DNA of 64,000 bases, taken from the NCBI GenBank assembly GCA_017529925.1, contig JAFXMZ010000008.1:1-64000 (forward strand), read 5' to 3'. Under the pieces are notes generated by a model. That model did not search any database. It had not been told where the DNA came from and worked only from the letters and a program-made list of their open reading frames with translations. Each line of letters starts with the position of its first letter. Position 1 is the first letter of the stretch. Position numbers and translations under genes: made by a program. The stretch comes from Clostridiales bacterium (GTDB lineage Bacteria > Bacillota > Clostridia > Saccharofermentanales > Saccharofermentanaceae). This document shows, piece by piece, positions 1-8,744 of the stretch.

Positions 1-111
1 GAACTCGGGGACTAAGGCCTTGATGATATGGACAAGGATATTCTTCTCCTTGAGGATGTTCTTGGCATGGACATCGTACGTGTATCTGGCACGCCTGGTT
101 ACATCAGACAT
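1..111 (-). CDS. Partial CDS running off the left edge, unknown function
   Basis: The reading frame starts with ATG at 111 and stays open to base 1, giving 37 residues (MSDVTRRARYTYDVHAKNIL, then a lysine-rich stretch and ending LVPEF). A good AAGGAG ribosome binding site lies 7-8 bases upstream. The style (short charged start, then ILKEKNILVHIIK) recalls the N-termini of PD-(D/E)XK nuclease/transposase-like proteins common in Clostridia, but that is a weak inference from 37 residues. The ribosome binding site is buried in an 8-bp stem and a TATAAT box lies about 60 bases upstream. Confidence 0.6.
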   Translation of the reverse strand, partial: MSDVTRRARYTYDVHAKNILKEKNILVHIIKALVPEF

Positions 112-116
112 ATTAT

Positions 117-145
117 GTCTCCTTTCGATAATAGATTAAGGAGAC
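117..145 (-). promoter_or_regulatory. Hairpin sequestering the ribosome binding site of the edge gene
   Basis: GTCTCCTT and AAGGAGAC form a perfect 8-bp inverted repeat with a 13-nt loop. On the minus-strand transcript the 3' arm is the AAGGAG ribosome binding site of the gene starting at 111, so the stem would mask it. Both arms lie downstream of the predicted start point near 163, so the hairpin would be in the mRNA. Confidence 0.5.
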
Positions 146-169
146 AATGCGCATCGTCTACATAGCGGG

Positions 170-228
170 ATTATACAATGGTCATGAGAAAAATACTTCC
201 GACAATTACCGACAATTTCCGACAATGA
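170..228 (-). promoter_or_regulatory. Promoter with three phased 10-bp repeats upstream
   Basis: A perfect TATAAT box (170-175, minus) lies upstream of the edge gene but has no recognisable -35 hexamer at the right distance. Just upstream, at 199-228, are three head-to-tail copies of a 10-bp unit (ccgacaatta, ccgacaattt, ccgacaatga). A 10-bp period puts every copy on the same DNA face, as expected for an activator or repressor site compensating for the missing -35. Confidence 0.4.
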
Positions 229-277
229 GTCCGTTTATTGGTATCGTTCTGAAAAGGAAGATGCTTTTGTAATTACA

Positions 278-598
278 TCATTTTAAGCTCTGAATAAGCT
301 TCTCGTGGATCTGCATGAGTTTGTGAGTCTTCTTTTCGATGAGTTTCTGTGCATAGATGAGGGGGGTTGAGGGATCGTAGCCGGGAGTGTTCATTATCTC
401 GCAGATCTCCTTGCCGGTGAATCCTGCCTGACGGTAATAGACGATGTTGCCGATGCGTTCGACCTCTTTGTCGCTGTAGTCGCGGTAGTCGAGCTGGCCG
501 TGCTTTTCGCGGGTGGGGTGGATAAGTCCCTTCTGTTCATAGAATCTCAGGAACTTTCTCGTCACACCGTATTTCTTACATACATCGTTTGCTGTCAT
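278..598 (-). CDS. MerR-family transcriptional regulator
   Basis: The 106-residue protein begins with a winged helix-turn-helix of the MerR type (DVCKKYGVTRKFLRFYEQKG, residues 5-24), followed by the second wing helix (YSDKEVERIGNIVYYRQAGF) and a short C-terminal helix rich in lysine that would be the dimer coiled coil. It has no cysteine-based metal site and no large effector domain, so the ligand is unknown. ATG at 598 is preferred over the GTG at 616 because GGGGAGAGGAC sits just before it. MerR proteins normally twist a long-spacer promoter of a nearby gene; the edge gene or the symporter are the candidates. Family assignment is firm, target is not known. Confidence 0.85.
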   Translation of the reverse strand: MTANDVCKKYGVTRKFLRFYEQKGLIHPTREKHGQLDYRDYSDKEVERIGNIVYYRQAGFTGKEICEIMNTPGYDPSTPLIYAQKLIEKKTHKLMQIHEKLIQSLK

Positions 599-813
599 TG
601 TCCTCTCCCCTTCCACAAAGACAAATGTACACTATGACCTAAGGGGACAGGCAAACCGTCTTTTTTGAAGGGGAGATTTTCCCGGGGCGCGCGTCCGGAT
701 AAGGTTGTCCGCTTCATGGCAAGAAGCAGACAAACTGATATGCGTAGGATATCAGCGAACTATTCTATGTATGTGCTTTTTGATGCAATGATCAACTCAT
801 GAGAGAGAGTGAG

Positions 814-873
814 TTACAGGTGTTTCCGCGAAGGGCTCTTTCTGTTGTCCCTGTTTTCCATGTTGTCTGACAT
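814..873 (-). CDS. Possible 19-residue peptide ORF
   Basis: ATG at 873 is preceded by AAGGAGTATCGTT, a good ribosome binding site, and encodes MSDNMENRDNRKSPSRKHL before TAA. It lies downstream of the symporter terminator in a 384-bp stretch (599-982) that otherwise holds nothing I recognise. The composition is polar and low-complexity, so it may be a leader peptide or spurious. Confidence 0.25.
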   Translation of the reverse strand: MSDNMENRDNRKSPSRKHL

Positions 874-901
874 AACGATACTCCTTTTCGATGTCGGTAT
901 A

Positions 902-949
902 AAAACGTCCCGGCACGCGCTGCCTCGTACAGATGCTGCCCGGCCGGGA
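902..949 (-). terminator. Rho-independent terminator of the alanine symporter gene
   Basis: On the minus strand TCCCGGC (949-943) pairs with GCCGGGA (914-908), followed by CGTTTTT. It lies about 30 bases past the symporter stop codon. The loop is long (28 nt), so strength is uncertain. Confidence 0.5.
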
Positions 950-982
950 ACGTATTGCTAATCGGTCACATATAAGCCCGTG

Positions 983-2554
983 TTACTCTTCTCCGGTCTC
1001 CTCGATGACTCTTTCGTTCTCGGCCTGGATGTCGGGATCGTAAGAGAGAAGCGGCTCGATCTTCTGACCCTTGATCCTTCTGGCGACATAGTTCGACGTC
1101 AGCTTCATTACAAGCGGCGAAAGGACTATGACGCCGATGAGGTTCGGTATCATCATGAGTCCGTTGAACGTATCGGAGATATCCCATGCGAGGCTCGATG
1201 TCATCAGGGCGCCCGAAAGGATCATGAGAACGAATACCGCTCTGTAGATCTTCGTGACGATATCAGACTTGGAGCCTGCGAGATACTCGACTGCCTTCGT
1301 TCCGTAGTGGGACCATCCGAGGATAGTCGTGAATGCGAATATGAGGACCGCAACGGCGATGAACATCTGTCCGACATCGACATTGCCGAACTTGAATACT
1401 GTGCTGAAAGCCTCGCCGACGAGTGTAGAATCAGATACGGCATCGTGAGCGCCAGTCTTGAGGTCGATGACCCCCGATGTGAGGATGACGAGAGCCGTCA
1501 TGGAGCAGACGATGATAGTATCGGCGAATACTTCGAAGATACCCCAGAGGCCCTGCTTAACGGGCTCCCTGACATTGGAGTTGGAATGTACCATAACGGA
1601 GGAACCGAGTCCTGCCTCGTTCGAGAATACGCCTCTCTGGCAGCCCTTCTTGATTATCTGGGATACTGCGATACCGCCGGCACCGCCCCATGCTGCCTGC
1701 TTCGTGAATGCCATCGAGATGATAGCTGCGAAGGCGTCGCCGATTCCTCTGAAGTTGACTCCGATAATTACGAGCGAGCCGATGACATAGAGGACGACCA
1801 TGAAAGGAACGATCTTCTCTGCGACGAGCGCGATCCTCTGAAGTCCTCCGATGACGACAACGCCGACAAGGATGACGAGCGCGATGCCGACCACGAGCAT
1901 GTACATGGTGACGTCAGTGCCGTCAGATGTGTAGAGGACCTTGTTCTGCAGATAGTCGATCTTGAATGCGCCGGTGACGGACGTAACGATCTTGTTGACC
2001 TGTCCCATGTTTCCGATACCGAACGATGCGAGAACTGCAAACACGGCGAAAAGGACTGCGAGCACCTTACCGACGTGCTTCATTCCCTTATATCCGCCGA
2101 GACCGTCCTGGAGGTAGTACATGGCACCGCCTGACCACTCGCCCTGAGGGTTCTTGCGCCTGAAATAGATACCGAGGATGTTCTCGGAATAGTTCGTCAT
2201 CATGCCGAAGAATGCGGCGAGCCACATCCAGAATACGGCACCCGGGCCGCCCGTAACGATAGCCGCCGAAACACCTGCGATATTACCTACGCCGACCGTT
2301 GCCGCCAGAGCCGTACACAACGCCTGGAACTGGGAGATCGAGGCCTTTTCGCCGGTATGCGAGATTACTTTCTTGTCAAAGAGACTTCCGATGGTCTTCT
2401 TCCACCAGTGAGCAATATGAGTCACCTGGAAGCACTTGGTCACAGCCGTCATGAGGACGCCCGTACCGATGAGGAGGATGATGCCGAAGAATCCCCATAC
2501 AAAGGAATTCACGATATCATTCTTCTCGGCGATAAATGAGAGAAAACCGCTCAT
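983..2554 (-). CDS. alsT: Alanine/glycine:cation symporter (AGCS family)
   Basis: This 523-residue integral membrane protein belongs to the AGCS family, which imports alanine or glycine with sodium. The family signature is clear near residues 90-120: GVGNIAGVSAAIVTGGPGA followed by FWMW. There are about ten hydrophobic segments, and a second conserved block with GVFSNEAGLGSS near the middle. Length matches the family (about 450-530). ATG at 2554 is chosen over GTG at 2560 because AGGGG lies 7 bases upstream. It is downstream of the GH3 gene on the same strand with no terminator between, but has its own promoter at 2589-2617. Confidence 0.93.
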   Translation of the reverse strand: MSGFLSFIAEKNDIVNSFVWGFFGIILLIGTGVLMTAVTKCFQVTHIAHWWKKTIGSLFDKKVISHTGEKASISQFQALCTALAATVGVGNIAGVSAAIVTGGPGAVFWMWLAAFFGMMTNYSENILGIYFRRKNPQGEWSGGAMYYLQDGLGGYKGMKHVGKVLAVLFAVFAVLASFGIGNMGQVNKIVTSVTGAFKIDYLQNKVLYTSDGTDVTMYMLVVGIALVILVGVVVIGGLQRIALVAEKIVPFMVVLYVIGSLVIIGVNFRGIGDAFAAIISMAFTKQAAWGGAGGIAVSQIIKKGCQRGVFSNEAGLGSSVMVHSNSNVREPVKQGLWGIFEVFADTIIVCSMTALVILTSGVIDLKTGAHDAVSDSTLVGEAFSTVFKFGNVDVGQMFIAVAVLIFAFTTILGWSHYGTKAVEYLAGSKSDIVTKIYRAVFVLMILSGALMTSSLAWDISDTFNGLMMIPNLIGVIVLSPLVMKLTSNYVARRIKGQKIEPLLSYDPDIQAENERVIEETGEE

Positions 2555-2561
2555 AAACACA

Positions 2562-2617
2562 CCCCTGCTTATATTAATTTACTCTACCTTTATAAACGAA
2601 AGCAGGGGAAATATCAA
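2562..2617 (-). promoter_or_regulatory. alsT promoter spanned by a 9-bp inverted repeat
   Basis: TTGATA (2612-2617) and TATAAA (2589-2594), separated by 17 bp, form a good housekeeping promoter on the minus strand. A perfect 9-bp inverted repeat (cccctgctt at 2562-2570, aagcagggg at 2600-2608) straddles it: one arm is in the -35/-10 spacer, the other contains the alsT ribosome binding site. Confidence 0.55.
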
Positions 2618-2641
2618 CTTTTTATTTCTCTTTGAGGAGGT

Positions 2642-5221
2642 TCAGTCAGCTATGAACCACGATTCGACGTCTTCGCATGTGAGATCGGAATCCATGATGC
2701 TGACATAGATCTGGCAGAGCAGATCGTCATCGACTCTTCTGAGGTAGCGGCATTCATGGAATTCCATGCCGTTGTAATCGATCGTAAATGCATCCCTTAT
2801 GTATTCTTCTCCACATAATGTGACTGACTGTCTGCCGCCGTAAGTCATTTCTGCGCCGGCACTTTCCGTGTCACTTACGATAAGTTCATACATCAGATCC
2901 GAGAAGGTCTCTATCGGGTACTCCGCAGCGTCGGGTGAATACAGATCGATATTGATGTAATCCACTTCAATGGATACATATTCGTCTTCGGCATTCTTTA
3001 CGAAGACGGCGTCTGTTATCATTGCGCCGTATATCCGGGCCATCTCGCCGTCGAGTTCGTTCTCGATGTGTTCCTCCTGCGATGATTCGATGAGATCCGA
3101 ATCTATCTTAATAAAGTCACCGGGGATACCCAGAACGATCCCGCCATGATCATTGGTATAGACATTATCCTTGAAAAGGCCGGGCGTATAATCTGTTCCT
3201 TCGGCGATCCTGTCGAACAGCGAGCCGTCATCAACGGCGGCATAATCATAGTCAGATACCGCTTTGGGCTCGGTGCGGGCCGTGAATCCGTCCCCATAGG
3301 AGAGTCCGTAGCCGACATCAAGGAAGCAGTCATCTGTTCCGATCTGTTCGACGGAGCCGTACCAGGGGGAAGGAAGCCTTCCGGTGAAATCGGAACATCC
3401 GCAGAGGACATCCGAGATACCCTTGCCTTCGGAACCGGGCAGATAGCACATTACAACGCTGTCCCACCCTGCGTAGTCGTCCGGATCCAGGATGACATTC
3501 CTGCCTGCGATGATGAGGGTAACAGTGGGCTTGCCGAGGCTGCGGGCTTCTTCGATCGCTTCAGCGTTGCCGTTAAGCCCGAGTTCTCCGACAAGCTCGA
3601 GATCTTCAGTGTCACCGTTCCACTCGGCGTAAGACTGTTCGCCTACACACAGGAGGACGACATCCGCTTCTGATGCCCTGCTGCTGTCGGTGATCACTTC
3701 TATGCCGTAATCATCTGCATACCTCTCGAAAGCCTCAAGAATGGTAGTCACGCCGCTGATATTTTTCATAGGGCTCGCATTCCAGCTGATCGTCCATCCG
3801 CCGCACTGTGCCTGGCAGTTATCAGCCGCAGGTCCGGTGATATATACCTTGGTACCTTCGCTGAGAGGGAGAACGTTATCGTCATTCTTGATGAGGACAA
3901 GGCTCTCCTCGACGAGCTTCTCGGCAATCTCCCTGTATTCCATCGAACCTGTCTCCTGCTGGACTGTCTCCATGTTCCCGCAGAGCGGATCGTCGAAGAT
4001 ACCGGCGTCGAGCTTAACCTTTATTATCCTTGTTACCGCATCGTTTACGCGGTCTTCGCTGATCCTTCCGTCTTTTACAGCATCGACTATTATCTGTCTT
4101 GCTTCTTCATAACGGTCGATCTCCATGAACATGTCGATGCCTGCGTTGACACTGTTGATGATCTGTTCCTCGTATGTGGCTCCGCTCGTATTCTGAACGG
4201 AATTCCAGTCGCTCACGATAAAGCCTTCGAAGCCCATCTCGTTCTTGAGCATCATGATGTATTTGCCGTTCTCGTGCATCTTCACGCCGTTAAGGGAAGA
4301 GTGGCTGATCATTATCGTCTGCACTCCGGCATCTATCTGTGCCTGATATACTTCGAGCAGTGCGGATATCTCTTCATCCGTAAGCTGCGCGTCGCCGCGG
4401 TCTATGAGCAGATCTCCCGCCGTGCCCTGTTCGCCTGTGCCGTAAACTACATTGCCGTCTGCCAGAAAGTGCTTCGAGCAGGCAATAAGTCCGCCGTCGA
4501 TGAGTCCTCTTGTATATGCAGTGCTGAGCCTTTTGATCAGATCGAGGTCAGAGCCGTAGGACTCATATGTCCTTCCCCAGCGGGGATCGGCTGACTGTGC
4601 GACGACCGGCGAGAAGTTCCAGAGCATGTGGCAGAGCCTTGCTTCATCAGCCGTGATCAGGCCGACCTTATACATAAGCTCTTCGTTGTCAGCTGCTCCC
4701 ATACCTATGTTGTGAGGGAAGTAGACCGCATCGAGGCAGTAATTGACGCCATGTACGTCATCCTGTCCGTAGACATAGGGAATGCCTGCCTCCGACTCGA
4801 TAGCTGCCTGCTGGAACCCGTCGACCAGATCTCTCCAGTCGTGGGCATTGAGACTTCCGGGAGTTGATAGGATGCTTCCATAGTCATTCTCTCTCATGTC
4901 CTCTTCCGTGACGCAGTAGACAGCGGGCTGTACCATCTGAGCTGCCTTTTGCTCCAGTGTAAGACCGGCAACGATCTCCTCGGGAGTCATCTTGGCGTAC
5001 TGCATATATTTGTACTCCGCGGTCTGAGGCTCCGGGGGCTCTTCCTCTGTCGTTTCCGTAGTCGTCGCCGGTGTCTCTGTCTCTGCGGACTCCGTGACTG
5101 CTTCCGTTTCTTTCTTCTGTGTCTCTTCCTTTTCCCTGTCTGTCGAACAGGCTGCCGTTCCGGCAAGCATGCAGACGATAAGAGTCAGCGCAACAGTCTT
5201 CTTCGCGAAAATGCTCTTCAT
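2642..5221 (-). CDS. Secreted lipoprotein beta-glucosidase, glycoside hydrolase family 3
   Basis: This 859-residue protein would hydrolyse beta-linked gluco-oligosaccharides or glucosides at the cell surface. It has an N-terminal signal (residues 1-24) ending in GTAAC, so Cys25 is probably lipidated, then a Thr/Glu/Pro-rich linker (about 30-70). The GH3 TIM-barrel domain follows, with KHFLADG and the nucleophile aspartate in GFIVSDWNSV, then the second alpha/beta-sandwich domain (KNDDNVLPLSEGTKVYITGP). About 170 C-terminal residues after the GH3 core are unrecognised and may be a binding or adaptor domain. Start ATG at 5221 has AAAGGA upstream. Expression probably depends on the promoter at 5245-5278. 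Substrate is not readable from sequence. Confidence 0.9.
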   Translation of the reverse strand: MKSIFAKKTVALTLIVCMLAGTAACSTDREKEETQKKETEAVTESAETETPATTTETTEEEPPEPQTAEYKYMQYAKMTPEEIVAGLTLEQKAAQMVQPAVYCVTEEDMRENDYGSILSTPGSLNAHDWRDLVDGFQQAAIESEAGIPYVYGQDDVHGVNYCLDAVYFPHNIGMGAADNEELMYKVGLITADEARLCHMLWNFSPVVAQSADPRWGRTYESYGSDLDLIKRLSTAYTRGLIDGGLIACSKHFLADGNVVYGTGEQGTAGDLLIDRGDAQLTDEEISALLEVYQAQIDAGVQTIMISHSSLNGVKMHENGKYIMMLKNEMGFEGFIVSDWNSVQNTSGATYEEQIINSVNAGIDMFMEIDRYEEARQIIVDAVKDGRISEDRVNDAVTRIIKVKLDAGIFDDPLCGNMETVQQETGSMEYREIAEKLVEESLVLIKNDDNVLPLSEGTKVYITGPAADNCQAQCGGWTISWNASPMKNISGVTTILEAFERYADDYGIEVITDSSRASEADVVLLCVGEQSYAEWNGDTEDLELVGELGLNGNAEAIEEARSLGKPTVTLIIAGRNVILDPDDYAGWDSVVMCYLPGSEGKGISDVLCGCSDFTGRLPSPWYGSVEQIGTDDCFLDVGYGLSYGDGFTARTEPKAVSDYDYAAVDDGSLFDRIAEGTDYTPGLFKDNVYTNDHGGIVLGIPGDFIKIDSDLIESSQEEHIENELDGEMARIYGAMITDAVFVKNAEDEYVSIEVDYINIDLYSPDAAEYPIETFSDLMYELIVSDTESAGAEMTYGGRQSVTLCGEEYIRDAFTIDYNGMEFHECRYLRRVDDDLLCQIYVSIMDSDLTCEDVESWFIAD

Positions 5222-5244
5222 CTTTTCACATCCTTTCTTCCATT

Positions 5245-5278
5245 TACCATATGGTAGCAAATGAATGCGAAGTGTAAA
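5245..5278 (-). promoter_or_regulatory. Promoter and palindromic operator of the GH3 gene
   Basis: TTTACA (5273-5278) and TACCAT (5251-5256) with a 16-bp spacer form a moderate promoter on the minus strand. The -10 is half of the perfect 12-bp palindrome TACCATATGGTA (5245-5256), which is well placed to be a repressor operator for sugar control. Confidence 0.4.
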
Positions 5279-5362
5279 AGGATTGTATGTGGAGATTGTG
5301 TGAAGGCGCGGCGGTGGCCGTACGTTACACAAAGCGCATCTTTTTCGAGAAGAGCAGATCAT

Positions 5363-5399
5363 AAAAAAGGGACCGTATCGGCTGTGCGGTACGGTCCCC
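5363..5399 (-). terminator. Rho-independent terminator of carB
   Basis: On the minus strand GGGACCGTA (5398-5390) pairs perfectly with TACGGTCCC (5377-5369) across a 12-nt loop, followed by TTTTTT. It is about 25 bases past the carB stop. Confidence 0.9.
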
Positions 5400-5422
5400 T
5401 GTCTGTTACTGATGTAAGTCTC

Positions 5423-8400
5423 TTACTTAATGTTCGCGTGGAACTCCTGGAGAGACTTGACTCCGAGATGCGTATTGTTCTTCAGAGCCTTGATACCCTC
5501 AGCGGATGCCTTGGCGGCAGCCATTGTCGTCATGTAAGGGATCCTGTGCTTGATGGCTTCCTTACGGATATAGCTGTCGTTGTGGACGGATGTCTTTCCG
5601 GCAGGCGTATTGATTATGAGAGAGATCTGGTTGTTGGCGATGAGGTCCGTAATGTTGGGACGTCCCTCGTAGAGCTTCTTGACCTTCTCTGCAGGGATGC
5701 CTGCACCGACGATCATGTCGTATGTTCCGCCTGTAGCGAGGATCTTGAATCCGATCTCGTTGAATGCCTTTGCGACTTCGATCAAGTCGACCTTGTCCCT
5801 GTCGCATACGGAAAGGAGTACCGTTCCCTCGAGAGGGAGGATATTCTTTGTAGCTTCCTGAGCCTTGTAGTAAGCCTCGCCGAAGTTAGAGGAGAGACCG
5901 AGTACCTCACCTGTGGATCTCATCTCGGGTCCGAGGACGGGGTCTACCTCCTGGAACATGTTGAAGGGGAAGACTGCCTCCTTGACACCGTAGTGAGTGA
6001 TGACCTTATCCTTGAGCTCGGGTACCGGTGAAGGCTTGCCCGTGATGGGGGATGTCATTATCTCTGTAGCGACCTTTACCATGTTGATGGCGCAGACCTT
6101 GGATACGAGCGGTACTGTTCTCGAAGCACGGGGATTGGCCTCGAGTACATATACGACGTCATCCTCGATGGCGTACTGCATATTCATGAGACCTCTTACA
6201 TTCATCTCGATGGCGATCTTCTTCGTATAATCCTTGATCGTTGCGACCTGCTTCTCAGTGAGGTTCATCGAAGGAAGGATACATGCGGAGTCACCGGAGT
6301 GAACGCCTGCGAGCTCGATATGCTCCATGACTGCAGGAACAAAGCAGTGCTCTCCGTCGGAGATGGCATCAGCCTCACACTCTGTAGCGTGGTGGAGGAA
6401 TCTGTCGATGAGGATGGGACGGTCAGGTGTAACACCGACTGCCGCAGACATATAGACTCTCATCATCTCGTCATCGTGAACGACTTCCATTCCGCGCCCG
6501 CCGAGGACATAGGAAGGACGTACCATTACAGGATAACCGATGCGGTTAGCGATCTCGAGAGCCTCGTCGACCGTTACGGCCATTCCGGCTTCAGGCATCG
6601 GGATGCCGAGCTTATCCATCATGGCACGGAAGTGGTCACGGTCCTCTGCGAGGTCGATCGTCTCGGGAGACGTACCGAGGATATTGATGCCGTTCTTCTT
6701 GAGGTCGGCAGCAAGGTTAAGAGGTGTCTGTCCTCAGAACTGTGCGATGACTCCGACGGGCTTCTCCTTCTCGTGGATAGCAAGAACATCCTCGAGCGTC
6801 AGAGGCTCGAAATAGAGCTTGTCGGATGTATCGTAGTCGGTGGATACCGTCTCGGGGTTACAGTTAACGATGATGGACTCGAAGCCGAGCTTCTTGAGTG
6901 CAAGTGCAGCATGAACGCAGCAGTAGTCGAACTCGATTCCCTGTCCGATCCTGTTCGGGCCTCCGCCGAGGATCATGATCTTGGGCCTGTCAGTATTGCA
7001 GGGACTGTTGTCCTCGGAGAGGTGATATGTCGAATAGTAGTAAGAAGCATCCTTCGTACCGGAAACATGAATGCCTTCCCATGCCTCCTTGATGCCGTAC
7101 TCATAACGCTTTACGCGGATAGCATCCTCAGGTACGTCGAGGATCTTCGAAAGGTATCTGTCGGAGAAACCGTCGAGCTTTGCCTGGAGAAGCTCGGGCT
7201 TGGCGGGAACCTCACCCTTCTTAGCCATGAGTGCCTCTTCCTCGTCAACGAGCTCCTTCATCTGCTCGAGGAACCAGTGCTTGATCTTCGTGATCTCGTA
7301 GATCTCGTCGATCGAAGCGCCCTTTCGGAGTGCTTCATAGATGATGAACTGTCTCTCACTCGTAGGATATGCGAGCTTCATGAGGAGCTCCTCCTTGGAG
7401 AGGGAGTTGAAATTCTTTGCAAAACCGAGACCATAACGTCCTGTCTCGAGGGATCTGATAGCCTTCTGGAAAGCTTCCTTGTAGGTCTTACCGATGCTCA
7501 TTACCTCACCGACGGCACGCATCTGTGTTCCGAGCTTGTCCTCGGCGCCCTTGAACTTCTCGAAAGCCCATCTGGCGAACTTGATAACGACATAGTCGCC
7601 GTCAGGTACATACTTGTCGAGTGTGCCGTACTTGCCGCACTCGATCTCGTCGAGCGTAAGGCCGCATGCGAGCATGGCGGATACGAGGGCGATAGGGAAT
7701 CCCGTTGCCTTTGATGCAAGAGCTGAAGATCTCGATGTACGGGGATTGATCTCGATAACAACGATCCTGCCCGTCTTGGGATCATGTGCAAACTGGCAGT
7801 TACAGCCGCCGATAACCTCGATAGCCTCGATGATCTTGTAGGATGCTTCCTGGAGCTTAGCCTGTACATCCTCGGAGATCGTGAGCATAGGAGCCGAGCA
7901 GAAAGAGTCGCCCGTATGGACTCCGATAGGGTCGATATTCTCGATGAAGCATACCGTGATCTTGTTGTTCTTCGCGTCTCTTACGACCTCGAGCTCGAGC
8001 TCTTCCCAACCGCTGATGGACTCCTCAACGAGGACTTGGTGAACGAGGGAAGCCTGAAGACCTCTCTCGCAGACTGTCTTGAGCTCATCGACATTGTAAA
8101 CGAGACCGCCGCCTGCGCCGCCCATCGTGTATGCGGGACGGAGAACTACGGGATAACCGAGCTCATCAGCGATCTTGAGTGCCTCCTCTACCGAGTAGGC
8201 CTCATGGCTCCTGGGCATCTCGATGCCGAGGGAATTCATCGTATTCTTGAACTCGATCCTGTCCTCGCCTCTCTCGATCGCATCGACCTGTACGCCGATT
8301 ACCTTAACGCCGTACTTGTCGAGGATTCCGGCCTGGGACAGCTCTGAGCAAAGATTAAGCCCGGACTGACCACCTAAGTTAGGGAGCAGCGCATCCGGGC

Positions 8401-8644
8401 GTTCCTTATCGATTATCTGTTCGAGCCTTGTAACGTTCAAAGGCTCAATGTATGTCTTGTCTGCCACATCCGGGTCGGTCATTATCGTAGCGGGATTCGA
8501 ATTAACGAGAACGATCTCATATCCGAGTTTCCTTAACGCTTTACAAGCCTGAGTACCCGAATAGTCGAATTCACAGGCTTGTCCGATGATGATGGGACCT
8601 GATCCGATGATGAGGATCTTGTTGATATCATTTAGTTTTGGCAT
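5423..8644 (-). pseudogene. carB: carbamoyl-phosphate synthase large subunit, interrupted by one in-frame TGA
   Basis: CarB makes carbamoyl phosphate from bicarbonate, ammonia and two ATP for pyrimidine and arginine synthesis. The frame from ATG 8644 (SD GGGGGA upstream) to 5423 has 1073 sense positions, the exact length of E. coli CarB, and both ATP-grasp halves plus the C-terminal MGS-like regulatory domain are present and well conserved. Codon 637 (6736-6734) is TGA: the order is TTC-TGA-GGA-CAG-ACA-CCT where the family has F-G-G-Q-T-P, so a GGA-to-TGA change replaces the first glycine. No frameshift is involved and no other long gene here contains an in-frame TGA. As written the products would be a 636-residue N-terminal piece and, only with reinitiation, a C-terminal piece (for example ATG 6622). 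A sequencing error is possible. No carA is adjacent. Confidence 0.92.
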
Positions 8645-8744
8645 AAAAAATCCCCCGGTACTTAAAATTCTTGCTAAGAATAATAACACAACGAGGGATT
8701 TCAATAAACAACAAAATATCACAGAAAGTGAGATTTTTTTTGTA

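Noticed and set aside
6734-6736. Genome-wide use of TGA as glycine, or selenocysteine at the carB TGA.
   Set aside because: Many genes here end with TGA (rubrerythrin, cysK, yfcE-like, lipoproteins) and no other long gene has an in-frame TGA; the expected residue is glycine, and no selenocysteine role is known there.
980-7714. Long open frames on the plus strand (for example 980-2134 and 6299-7714).
   Set aside because: They lie antisense to alsT and carB, have no ribosome binding site and no recognisable protein; the conserved families are on the minus strand.
8718-8743. Plus-strand terminator between carB and thrC (weak stem plus eight T).
   Set aside because: The stem has mismatches and no plus-strand gene lies upstream; likely an AT-rich leader of carB.
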